Shown piece after piece: positions 1 through 5,662 of a DNA stretch of 5,677 nucleotides. Under the pieces are notes generated by a model. That model searched no databases and was not told where the DNA came from. It saw only the letters and a list, made by a program, of their open reading frames with translations. The position numbers and the translations under genes are program-made. Source of the stretch: Acetobacteraceae bacterium (lineage in GTDB: Bacteria > Pseudomonadota > Alphaproteobacteria > Acetobacterales > Acetobacteraceae); contig JADGHI010000276.1 of NCBI GenBank assembly GCA_019689515.1, positions 1 through 5,677 of the forward strand, in the 5' to 3' direction. Numbering within the stretch: position 1 is the stretch's first letter; each line of letters opens with the position of its first letter.

Positions 1-1982
1 CCGTCCGGATCGTCCTCCAGGGGCGCCTCGTCGTCCTCCGGCTCGGCGGTGCGCGCGGCCGGGGTGGGCTCGGCAGGCACGGGGAGGCCGTAGGCGTCGG
101 TCGCGGCGTCGCGCACCGCCTCGATGGTGGCGCCGGGGAAGGCGGCGAGGATCGCCTGCACCAAGGGGTGGCTGCGCGCCAGCTCGCGCCGCTCGGCTTC
201 CGCGGCGCGGCCCTGTTCGGCCAGGGTCGGCTCGCCCTCCGCATTGGAGAGGACGACGGTCCAGCGCGCGCCGGTCTCCTCCTGCAGCATCGCCGTGAGC
301 TGGGCGGCGAGGTCGCGCGGCGCGGCGGGCTCCACGCGGATCTCGATGCGGCCGGGGGCGAAGCGCACCAAGTGGACGCTGTGGACCAGATGCGCGTGCA
401 GCATCGGCCGTTTGCCGAAGGCGAGCGCCACGACCTCGCGGAAGCTCGTGGGAGCGGCGGCGCTGGCGGCGGCCGGCGCGGCGGCGGTCTGCGTCGCGGC
501 AGCCACGCCGCCACCGCCACCCGCGACCGCGCGCAGCCCGCCAGCCCCGCCCGTCGGGCCCGGGCGCGGACTGCCTGTTGCGGCGGCGGACATCGCCCCG
601 CCTTCGGTCAGGCGCCGCACCAGGTCGCCCGGCGTCGGCAGGTCGGCGACATGGGCGAGGCGGATCAGCACCATCTCCGCCGCGGCGCGGCGGTCCACGC
701 CCTCCTGCTGCACCTCGGCGATGCCCTTGAGCAGCATCTGCCACGCTCGCGCCAGCACCGGCACGGAGAGCTTCACCGCCAGCGCCGCGCCGCGCATGCG
801 CTCCGCCTCCGGCAGCGCCGGGTCGTCGCGCAGCGCCGGCACCGCGCGCATGCGGGAGAGCAGATGCGTCAGCTCCGCGAGGTCGGAGAGCACCACCAGC
901 GGATCGGCCCCGCGCTCATGCGCGCGGTCCATCAGCCCGAGCGCGCCGGCCACGTCGCCGCCCATCAGCGCCTCGAACAGGTCGAGGACCAGGCTGCGGT
1001 CGGCGAGGCCGAGCATGTCGCGCACCGCCTCGGCGGTCACGCTCCCTTCCGGCCCGGCGAGCGCGATCGCCTGGTCGAGCAGCGACAACCCGTCGCGCAC
1101 GCTGCCGTCCGCCGCGCGCGCGATCATCGCGACGGCCTCGGGCTCGGCGGAGACGCCCTCCTTCTCCAGCACACGGGCGAAGTGCGCGCGAAGATCAGCC
1201 TGGGGGACGCGGCGCAGGTAGTGGGTCTGGCAGCGCGAGCGGATGGTGAGCGGCACCTTCCGGAGCTCGGTCGTCGCCAGCATGAACTTCACCTGCGGCG
1301 GCGGCTCCTCCAGCGTCTTGAGCAGCGCGTTGAAGGCCGCGCCGGAGAGCATGTGCACCTCGTCCAGGATCAGCACCTTGAAGCGGCCCTGGACCGGGCG
1401 GTAGCGCAGCGTCTCGCGCAGCTCGCGGACATCGTCCACGCTGTTGTTCGAGGCGGCGTCGAGCTCCACCACGTCCGGGTGGCGGTCGGCGAGGATGGCG
1501 CGGCACTCGGGGCAGGTGCCGCAGGGATCCACGGTCGGCCCGCCATTGCCGTCCGGCCCGACGCAATTCAGGGCGCGCGCGACGATGCGCGCGGTCGTGG
1601 TCTTGCCGACGCCGCGCACGCCGGTGAGGAGGAAGGCATGCGGCACGCGGTTCTGCGCGAAGGCGTTGCGCAGGGTGCGGACCAGCGCCTCCTGCCCGAT
1701 CAGCTCGGAGAAGGTGGTGGGGCGGTACTTGCGCGCGAGGACGCGGTAGGCGGCCGCGCCGTCGCCCGCCCCGGCATCGGCCCTCGCCACGGGCGCCGGC
1801 GCCGTGCCGGAGGGGGCGGTGGCGCCGCTTTCGGACACGGCCGGCTGCGGCGGCGCTGGCGGCGATGGAAGGTCGCCGAACAGCCCCGGCCCCTCGGGCG
1901 GGGGCGGTTCGGGCAGTCCTTCCTCGGCCGGCGGCGGCGCGTCGGAAGGGGAGCCGAAGAGGGTCTGGTCGGCAGCGGCCAT
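1..1982 (-). CDS. dnaX: DNA polymerase III subunit gamma/tau (clamp loader ATPase), 3' end cut by window edge
   Basis: DnaX is the ATPase of the clamp loader that opens and loads the beta sliding clamp, and its tau form tethers the core polymerases at the replication fork. 660 codons are visible from the ATG at 1982, with no stop before the left edge. Seen in order: a Pro/Ala-rich N-terminal extension (about residues 1-78), the domain I start YRVLARKYRP (79-88), Walker A GVRGVGKTT (121-129), four zinc cysteines (C140, C154, C157, C160), Walker B LILDEVH (204-210), the SRC arginine finger (249-251), and the sensor 2 region GSVRDGLS (293-300). Then come domain III, a Gly/Ala-rich linker (about 461-512), a tau-type C-terminal domain (about 513-616), and an acidic tail at the window edge. 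E. coli DnaX lacks the N-terminal extension. ATG 1982 is the only ATG upstream of the core, but no good Shine-Dalgarno precedes it; GTG codons at residues 49 and 65 are weaker alternatives. It lies 58 bases downstream of ffs and is probably cotranscribed. No A-rich slippery heptamer of the E. coli kind was seen. Confidence 0.97.
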   Translation of the reverse strand, partial: MAAADQTLFGSPSDAPPPAEEGLPEPPPPEGPGLFGDLPSPPAPPQPAVSESGATAPSGTAPAPVARADAGAGDGAAAYRVLARKYRPTTFSELIGQEALVRTLRNAFAQNRVPHAFLLTGVRGVGKTTTARIVARALNCVGPDGNGGPTVDPCGTCPECRAILADRHPDVVELDAASNNSVDDVRELRETLRYRPVQGRFKVLILDEVHMLSGAAFNALLKTLEEPPPQVKFMLATTELRKVPLTIRSRCQTHYLRRVPQADLRAHFARVLEKEGVSAEPEAVAMIARAADGSVRDGLSLLDQAIALAGPEGSVTAEAVRDMLGLADRSLVLDLFEALMGGDVAGALGLMDRAHERGADPLVVLSDLAELTHLLSRMRAVPALRDDPALPEAERMRGAALAVKLSVPVLARAWQMLLKGIAEVQQEGVDRRAAAEMVLIRLAHVADLPTPGDLVRRLTEGGAMSAAATGSPRPGPTGGAGGLRAVAGGGGGVAAATQTAAAPAAASAAAPTSFREVVALAFGKRPMLHAHLVHSVHLVRFAPGRIEIRVEPAAPRDLAAQLTAMLQEETGARWTVVLSNAEGEPTLAEQGRAAEAERRELARSHPLVQAILAAFPGATIEAVRDAATDAYGLPVPAEPTPAARTAEPEDDEAPLEDDPD

Positions 1983-2012
1983 GCGTGCGTGCGGCGGAGT
2001 CCCGAAGGGCGG

Positions 2013-2140
2013 CCGCGGAAGGGGCCGGCGTGGAACAGGTGGAAGGCCGGCGAAGCGACCCGGGCGGGACTCGTTACGGCTGCTTCCTTCCGGACCTGAC
2101 CGGGTTGGCGAGGCGCCCGTCCGTCACCGACCTTCCGCGG
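2013..2140 (-). repeat. 10-bp inverted repeat flanking ffs, with a duplicated 3' helix arm
   Basis: On the minus strand, CCGCGGAAGG (2140-2131) at the 5' boundary of ffs is the exact reverse complement of CCTTCCGCGG (2022-2013), which lies past the mature 3' end. The distal arm sits in a second copy of the SRP 3' strand: CGCCGGCCTTCC (2052-2041) is echoed by CGCCGGCCCCTTCC (2030-2017), the same word with two extra C. The 5' arm of the SRP RNA could therefore pair with either copy. The copies are plain in the sequence; any function in processing or folding is inference. Confidence 0.6.
2041..2136 (-). ncRNA. ffs: Signal recognition particle RNA, small bacterial (4.5S) type
   Basis: This RNA scaffolds Ffh in the signal recognition particle, which targets inner-membrane proteins cotranslationally through FtsY. 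The minus strand carries the near-invariant helix 8 core, GTCAGGTCCGGAAGGAAGC (2100-2082), with its GGAA tetraloop and Ffh-binding internal loops. The ends were set by the terminal helix: GGAAGGTCGG (2136-2127) pairs with CCGGCCTTCC (2050-2041) with one G-U pair. Inner helices CGGGCG/CGCCCG and CTCG/CGAG continue the hairpin. The roughly 96-nt length suits the short alphaproteobacterial form that lacks the Alu domain. Location directly upstream of dnaX is a common arrangement in this class. No U-tract terminator follows, so the mature 3' end probably arises by processing of an ffs-dnaX transcript. Exact ends are inferred from pairing and could differ by a few bases. Confidence 0.95.
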
Positions 2141-2143
2141 GAA

Positions 2144-2172
2144 GATATCATGCCTCCGAAGCGCCGCGGCAA
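2144..2172 (-). promoter_or_regulatory. Candidate sigma-70-type promoter for ffs (and probably dnaX)
   Basis: On the minus strand, TTGCCG (2172-2167) and GATATC (2149-2144) are separated by 17 bases. Initiation 8 bases after the -10 would fall at G2136, exactly the first base of the SRP RNA terminal helix. TTGCCG matches the E. coli -35 consensus at four of six positions and GATATC matches the -10 at three of six, so the support is mainly the position and spacing. This is inference from consensus matching only. Confidence 0.5.
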
Positions 2173-2687
2173 CCCGGGGGTGGCGAAACGGCAGAGAATG
2201 GCGCTGGAGACCTCGTTGGGCCGCGCCGTATCGTCCCTTCGCAGCTTCCCTGCTTCCCTGCCCCCCACGCTGCCGGGCCGCGCGGCGAGCGAATCAGTGC
2301 CGAATCGGGCGGGGCGGACGTGGCTGCGGTCCGAGCGCCGTCCCGCCCGTCGCACCCCGCGCGGCGTCGCGCACAGCGCAACGGCGCCGGTGGTCGGCGC
2401 TCGGCCTCCGCCGCCGGCCGCAATCGAGTCGCGGTCGAGCCGGTGCGCCTTGCCTGTCTTCGGAGGCCATCGTCCCGGGGCGGTGGCGTCAGACGGTTGC
2501 CCCGCGACCGTTGACCCGCAAGCTGGAAATTCGCGAGAAGCCAGCGCCTCCGAGGCCCGATCGCGTCCCTAGCGGCGCGATATCCCGGCTGGGCCGCCCC
2601 GCCGCCTCAGCCACGCCCCCGGCGCGCACGAGGCTCATCCCCTGCGCGGTTGCCGGCGCCGCGCGCGCGTGGCACCGTCCGCCACGC
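2173..2687. other. Intergenic stretch without a supportable gene
   Basis: About 515 bases lie between the ffs promoter region and nudC, which are divergently transcribed. Open frames occur on both strands, but they are Arg/Pro/Ala-rich, overlap one another, cross ffs, or end without any recognisable motif. I therefore treat them as by-products of high GC content. Small structures seen: a tandem 8-bp repeat GCTTCCCT (2244-2259), an 8-bp inverted pair GGCCTCCG/CGGAGGCC (2403-2410 and 2461-2468), and a TTGACC hexamer at 2511-2516 without a convincing -10 partner. The nudC promoter should lie here, but I cannot place it. No tRNA, attachment site or insertion sequence end was recognised. Confidence 0.6.
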
Positions 2688-3614
2688 ATGCTCTCGATCC
2701 CTGCCAGCCGCCCCAACGCCTATACAGGCAGCCCGCTGGACCGCGCCTCCGGACGGCGGGACGATGCGGAGTTCATCGCCCGCCTGCTCGCCGACCCGGA
2801 CAGCCTCTTCGTCCCGGTCTGGCGTTCCCGCAACCTGATGAAGGGCGTGGCCGAAGGCCGCCCCGAGGCGCTGCTGATCAGCGGCGGCGCGGCCGAGCGG
2901 CTGCGCATGGCCGGCGGCCCCTGGGCCTTCCTCGGCTTCTGGGAGGGGCGCGCGGTCTTCGCCGTGGACTGCTCCACCGCCGACGACCCGTTGCCGCTCC
3001 TGCCGGAGAGCGTCGGCACCTTCGCCGATCTGCGCCAGGTCGCGGGCCTGCTGCCGCCCGGCGAGGCCTCCGTCCTCGCCCATGCCCGCGGGCTGATGCA
3101 CTGGCGGGTGAAGCACCGCTTCTGCGGCGTCTGCGGCAACCCCTGCGAGCCGCAGAGCGCCGGCCACGTGATGCGGTGCACCGGCTGCAACACGCAGCAC
3201 TTCCCGCGCACCGACCCGGCGGTGATCATGCTGGTGGTCAAGGGCGACCGCTGCCTGCTCGGCCATTCGCACCGCTTCCCCAACACGCGCATGTACTCGA
3301 CCCTGGCCGGCTTCGTGGAACCGGGCGAGAGCCTGGAGGAAGCCGTGCGGCGCGAGGTGCTGGAGGAGACGGGCGTGCGCGTCGGCGCGGTGCACTACCA
3401 CTCCTCCCAGCCCTGGCCCTTCCCCTCCTCCATCATGCTCGGCTTCCACGCCGAGGCGGAGAGCGAGGAGATCGCCATCGACCCGGAGGAGCTGCGGGAC
3501 GCGCGCTGGTTCTCCCGCGCCGACCTGCGCAACAGCGAGGCGCTCGGCTTCTCCCTGCCGCGCGCGGACTCCATCGCCCGCCGGCTGATCGAGGACTGGC
3601 TCGCCCTGGAATGA
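2688..3614 (+). CDS. nudC: NADH pyrophosphatase / NAD-capped RNA hydrolase, NUDIX family
   Basis: NudC cleaves the pyrophosphate of NADH/NAD to a mononucleotide (NMNH or NMN) plus AMP; the E. coli enzyme also removes NAD caps from RNA. The 308-residue product has a degenerate N-terminal domain (about 1-140) and a zinc ribbon with C146, C149, C164 and C167. The NUDIX domain follows, with a complete NUDIX box from G208 to V230 (GX5EX7REUXEEXGU; metal-binding residues around E223, E226 and E227). The SQPWPFP motif (240-246) marks the NADH pyrophosphatase subfamily and separates it from general NUDIX hydrolases. The E. coli enzyme is about 257 residues, so this one carries a longer N-terminus, typical of alphaproteobacteria. 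The start at 2688 places NAYTGSPLDRA close to the N-terminus; an in-frame TTG at 2511 would add 59 low-complexity residues and is not favoured. No clear Shine-Dalgarno precedes the ATG. The stop overlaps the start of the next gene. Confidence 0.95.
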   Translation: MLSIPASRPNAYTGSPLDRASGRRDDAEFIARLLADPDSLFVPVWRSRNLMKGVAEGRPEALLISGGAAERLRMAGGPWAFLGFWEGRAVFAVDCSTADDPLPLLPESVGTFADLRQVAGLLPPGEASVLAHARGLMHWRVKHRFCGVCGNPCEPQSAGHVMRCTGCNTQHFPRTDPAVIMLVVKGDRCLLGHSHRFPNTRMYSTLAGFVEPGESLEEAVRREVLEETGVRVGAVHYHSSQPWPFPSSIMLGFHAEAESEEIAIDPEELRDARWFSRADLRNSEALGFSLPRADSIARRLIEDWLALE

Positions 3615-3952
3615 CTCCCCGGCTCCATCACGCCACCGCCGCCATCGCCCGCGCCGCGGCGCTCCTGACGCTCGTGCTTGCCGTTACCACGGCCTGCGGC
3701 AGCTCGCGCCGGGCGGACACCACGCCCGTGGCCGAGCCGGAGTCGCCCGAGGCCGCGATCTGCCGCGCCGAGGCGCGCAACAGCCCGGAGGTGCAGCGCC
3801 TGGCGCGCGAGCTGAACGTGGACAACCAGCAGAACCTGCTCCGCGTCGGCGAGGAACGCCGCATCGCCGAGATCCGTGCCTACCGCGACTGCCTGCGCCG
3901 CCGCGGCGTCGCCATGCCGGGCGGGGTGGAGCCGGTTCGGCGGTCGTTCTGA
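3611..3952 (+). CDS. Small probable lipoprotein of unknown function
   Basis: The 113-residue product begins with a short basic segment, then a hydrophobic run (about residues 11-28, rich in A, L, V and T) ending in TTAC, with C29 as the likely lipidated cysteine followed by GSS. The -3 residue is Thr rather than the usual Leu, so the lipobox is imperfect and ordinary cleavage or a membrane anchor remains possible. After a Pro/Glu/Thr-rich linker (about 30-47), a helical, charged region contains two further cysteines, C51 and C93, which could form a disulfide in the periplasm; C93 lies in the motif YRDCLRRRGV. Its ATG overlaps the nudC stop (ATGA at 3611-3614), implying translational coupling, and no separate ribosome-binding site is evident. 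Strong GC at third positions and an open frame ending at the convergent junction support a real gene. I do not recognise the family and assign no function. Confidence 0.8.
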   Translation: MTPRLHHATAAIARAAALLTLVLAVTTACGSSRRADTTPVAEPESPEAAICRAEARNSPEVQRLARELNVDNQQNLLRVGEERRIAEIRAYRDCLRRRGVAMPGGVEPVRRSF

Positions 3953-3957
3953 GGACG

Positions 3958-3987
3958 GCGGCGGACGGGCGGACCGAGGTCCGCCGC
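3958..3987. terminator. GC-rich hairpin between convergent genes, possible bidirectional terminator
   Basis: The 37-base gap between the lipoprotein stop and the pheA stop contains GGCGGACC (3968-3975), exactly complementary to GGTCCGCC (3978-3985). This would fold as about a 7-bp stem with a CGAG loop. A second left arm, GCGGCGGAC (3958-3966), is complementary to GTCCGCCGC (3979-3987) and competes for the same right arm. Position between convergent stops fits a shared terminator, but no U-tract follows on either strand, so it is not a canonical intrinsic terminator. It may only stabilise 3' ends. Confidence 0.5.
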
Positions 3988-3989
3988 GC

Positions 3990-4862
3990 TCAATCCGCCG
4001 ACGCCGCCTGATCCAGCCGGTAGGGGTGCGCCGGATAGGCGCCGAGCACGCGCAGCTCGCGCGAGAAGAAGGCCAGCTCCTCCAGCGCCCGCCGCAGCGG
4101 CGGCTGCTCCGGATGGCCGTCCACGTCGCAGAGGAACTGCGTCGCCGTGAAGTGCCCGTTGAGCATGTAGCTCTCGAGCTTGGTCATGTTCACGCCGTTG
4201 GTGGCGAAGCCGCCGAGCGCCTTGTAGAGCGCCGCGGGCACGTTGCGCACGCGGAAGACGAAGGTGGTGACGGTGTTCGGCGCCTCCGGCGGCGGGTCGC
4301 GCCGCTCGCGCGCCATCACGTAGAACCGCGTCGTGTTGTGCGGCGCGTCCTCGACGTTGCGGCGCAGGATCTCGAGGCCGTAGATCTCCGCGGCAAGCGC
4401 CGAGGCCACCGCGGCGTCCTCCACGCCGCCGCGCTCGGCGATCATCGCGGCGGCGCCGGCGGTGTCGGCCTCGATCACGGGCTGGAGCCGCATCTCCTCG
4501 ATCAGCTTCAGCACCTGGCCGAGTGCCACCGGGTGGCTGTGCACGCGGCGGATGGTCGCAAGCGTCGCGCCCTTCGGCGCGAGCAGGCAGTGCTCGACCC
4601 GCTCAAAATGCTCGCCCACCACGTAGAGGCCCGAATCGGGCAGCAGGCGGTGGATGTCGGGCACCCGGCCGGCCAGCGAGTTCTCGCAGGGCAGCATGGC
4701 GAGCTCGGCGCGGCCCTCGCGCACCGCGGCCATCGCCGCTTCGAAGCTCGGGCAGGGCAGCGTGGTCCAGCCCGGATAGGCGGCGCGGCAGGCGAGGTCG
4801 GAATAGGCGCCGGGCAGTCCCTGGAAGGCGATGACCCGGTGCCCCTGGCGGTCGGTGCTCAT
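3990..4862 (-). CDS. pheA: Prephenate dehydratase, monofunctional, with C-terminal ACT domain
   Basis: This cytoplasmic enzyme converts prephenate to phenylpyruvate, the committed step of phenylalanine synthesis. The 290-residue product opens directly with the catalytic domain, IAFQGLPGAYSDLAC (11-25), so there is no fused chorismate mutase as in the E. coli P-protein. Other dehydratase motifs are PCENS (58-62), HSHPVALGQ (108-116), ADTAGAA (132-138) and the signature NTTRF (176-180). The ACT domain (about 198-278) should bind phenylalanine as feedback inhibitor; the E. coli GALV and ESRP effector motifs appear here as AALY (210-213) and ESYM (230-233). The start at 4862 is chosen because GAGGG (4874-4870) lies seven bases upstream and the conserved domain begins near residue 10. 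The frame stays open further upstream, but only as a shadow inside kdsB. The ATG overlaps the kdsB stop (ATGA), so the two genes form a translationally coupled pair. Confidence 0.96.
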   Translation of the reverse strand: MSTDRQGHRVIAFQGLPGAYSDLACRAAYPGWTTLPCPSFEAAMAAVREGRAELAMLPCENSLAGRVPDIHRLLPDSGLYVVGEHFERVEHCLLAPKGATLATIRRVHSHPVALGQVLKLIEEMRLQPVIEADTAGAAAMIAERGGVEDAAVASALAAEIYGLEILRRNVEDAPHNTTRFYVMARERRDPPPEAPNTVTTFVFRVRNVPAALYKALGGFATNGVNMTKLESYMLNGHFTATQFLCDVDGHPEQPPLRRALEELAFFSRELRVLGAYPAHPYRLDQAASAD

Positions 4863-5605
4863 CTCGGTTCCCTCGGCGGGAGGAGGGTACGGCGCGCGCG
4901 CTCTAGATCCTCCGGCGTGTCCACGCCGAACGGGCCATGCGCGATCCGCGCGACGGCGATGCGCATGCCGGCCTCGAGCGCCCGGAGCTGTTCCAGCCGC
5001 TCGCGCCGTTCGAGCGGACTCGGCGGCAGCGCCACGAAGCGGTCGATGGCGGTGCGGCGGAAGGCGTAGATGCCGATGTGGTGCCAGAGCGGCCCCTCGC
5101 CCCAGGGAATCGGCCGGCGTGAGAAGTAGAGCGCCGGCGCGACCTGCGCCTCGCCCTCGAAGGCGCAGGCGCATTTCACGAAGGACTCGGTCTCCGCCTC
5201 GCGCGCATCGGCGATCGGGCAGACCAGCGTCGCGATGTCCACCGCGGGATCGGCGAGCGGGGCGAGCACGGCGCGCAGCGCCTCGGGCGCGAGGGTCGGG
5301 AAGTCGCCCTGCAGGTTCACCACCACGTCGTGCGCCCGCCCGGGATCGAGTTCGGCGAGCGCGCGGTGCACCCGGTCCGTGCCCGAGGGCACATCCTCCG
5401 CCACCACCACCGCCGTGCCGCCCGCGGCGCGCACCGCATCGGCGATCTCGGGCTCGGCGCAGGCCACCGCGGCGGGACCGATCGCCGCCTCGCGCGCGCG
5501 GTCCAGCACATGCAGGATCATTGGCCGGCCATGGATGTCGGCGAGTGGCTTTCCCGGCAGCCGCGTGGCGGCCATGCGGGCGGGGATGACGACGATCGGG
5601 TTCAC
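4859..5605 (-). CDS. kdsB: 3-deoxy-manno-octulosonate cytidylyltransferase (CMP-Kdo synthetase)
   Basis: KdsB activates Kdo with CTP to give CMP-Kdo plus pyrophosphate, the donor for the inner core of lipopolysaccharide, which marks the host as Gram-negative. The 248-residue product has the family's usual length and motifs: VVIPARMAATRLPGKPL (5-21) for nucleotide binding, SGTDR (74-78), VNLQGDFP (96-103) with a likely metal-binding D101, HIGIYAFR (176-183), LEQLRALE (204-211) and GVDTPEDLE (227-235) with a likely metal-binding D229. The start is GTG at 5605. No in-frame ATG lies between it and the upstream stop at 5636-5638, and the motif spacing from the N-terminus fits E. coli KdsB. No strong Shine-Dalgarno precedes it. 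Its stop overlaps the pheA start by ATGA; the kdsB-pheA pairing is common in alphaproteobacteria although the pathways are unrelated. Confidence 0.96.
   Translation of the reverse strand: MNPIVVIPARMAATRLPGKPLADIHGRPMILHVLDRAREAAIGPAAVACAEPEIADAVRAAGGTAVVVAEDVPSGTDRVHRALAELDPGRAHDVVVNLQGDFPTLAPEALRAVLAPLADPAVDIATLVCPIADAREAETESFVKCACAFEGEAQVAPALYFSRRPIPWGEGPLWHHIGIYAFRRTAIDRFVALPPSPLERRERLEQLRALEAGMRIAVARIAHGPFGVDTPEDLERARRTLLPPREPR
4870..4874 (-). promoter_or_regulatory. Shine-Dalgarno of pheA
   Basis: GAGGG on the minus strand, seven bases before ATG 4862 and inside the 3' end of kdsB. It decides the pheA start against the longer upstream reading frame. It is the clearest ribosome-binding site I found in the window. 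Confidence 0.7.
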
Positions 5606-5631
5606 GCGTGCGGAGGGTGAAGCAGGCTGTG

Positions 5632-5645
5632 GCCCCTATCGGGGC
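5632..5645. repeat. Small inverted repeat in the kdsB upstream region
   Basis: GCCCC-TATC-GGGGC, a perfect 5-bp inverted repeat with a four-base centre, lies three bases from the plus-strand TATAAT and overlaps the candidate kdsB start region. It could be an operator or an early hairpin in the kdsB leader. It is short and GC-only, so chance is a real possibility. Confidence 0.3.
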
Positions 5646-5662
5646 GACTATAATTAAAACAA
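5634..5662 (-). promoter_or_regulatory. Candidate kdsB-pheA promoter
   Basis: On the minus strand, TTGTTT (5662-5657) lies 16-17 bases from GATAGG/ATAGGG (5640-5634), giving a short leader before GTG 5605. A better -10 alone is TATAGT (5652-5647, five of six consensus positions), but its upstream -35 region is G/C-only. Both options fall in the same AT-rich patch, so I mark the region rather than a single site. Confidence 0.4.
5649..5654 (+). promoter_or_regulatory. Perfect TATAAT -10 element facing out of the window
   Basis: The plus strand reads TATAAT, inside the AT-rich patch 5648-5663 that stands out in a very GC-rich window. No good -35 hexamer lies 16-18 bases upstream. If active, it would start transcription near 5661 toward a gene beyond the right edge. 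In several alphaproteobacteria a c-type cytochrome gene is divergent from kdsB, but no such coding sequence is visible here. Confidence 0.4.

Noticed and set aside
1..1982. Programmed frameshift in dnaX producing gamma as in E. coli
   Set aside because: Reading the gene through, I found no A-rich slippery heptamer; A runs in the frame are at most three long.
168..2099. A 643-codon open frame on the plus strand, antisense to dnaX and running through ffs
   Set aside because: The opposite strand encodes an unmistakable DnaX and an SRP RNA. The plus-strand product is Arg/His/Ala-rich with no motif, as expected from the antisense of a GC3-rich gene.
2180..2225. A tRNA-Leu-like D-arm word (GGTGGCGAAACGGCAGA)
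   Set aside because: No matching acceptor stem, anticodon arm or TTCGA-type T-loop follows within tRNA distance.
2511..2539. TTGACC as a -35 element for nudC
   Set aside because: The hexamers 16-18 bases downstream (around CGAGAA) do not resemble a -10 element, and the leader would be about 140 bases.
2511..2687. An in-frame TTG start that would extend NudC by 59 residues
   Set aside because: The added segment is Pro/Arg/Ala-rich without similarity to NudC; the conserved start region NAYTGSPLDRA lies just after ATG 2688.
2607..3449. A 280-codon open frame on the minus strand opposite nudC
   Set aside because: Low-complexity His/Ala/Arg-rich product with no motif; nudC on the plus strand has full zinc-ribbon and NUDIX signatures.
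3876..5069. A 397-codon open frame on the plus strand opposite pheA and kdsB
   Set aside because: It crosses two well-supported genes and their junction, and its composition is that of an antisense shadow.
4863..5174. N-terminal extension of PheA into kdsB
   Set aside because: It would overlap kdsB by over 300 bases in another frame, whereas ATG 4862 has a good Shine-Dalgarno and the ATGA overlap.
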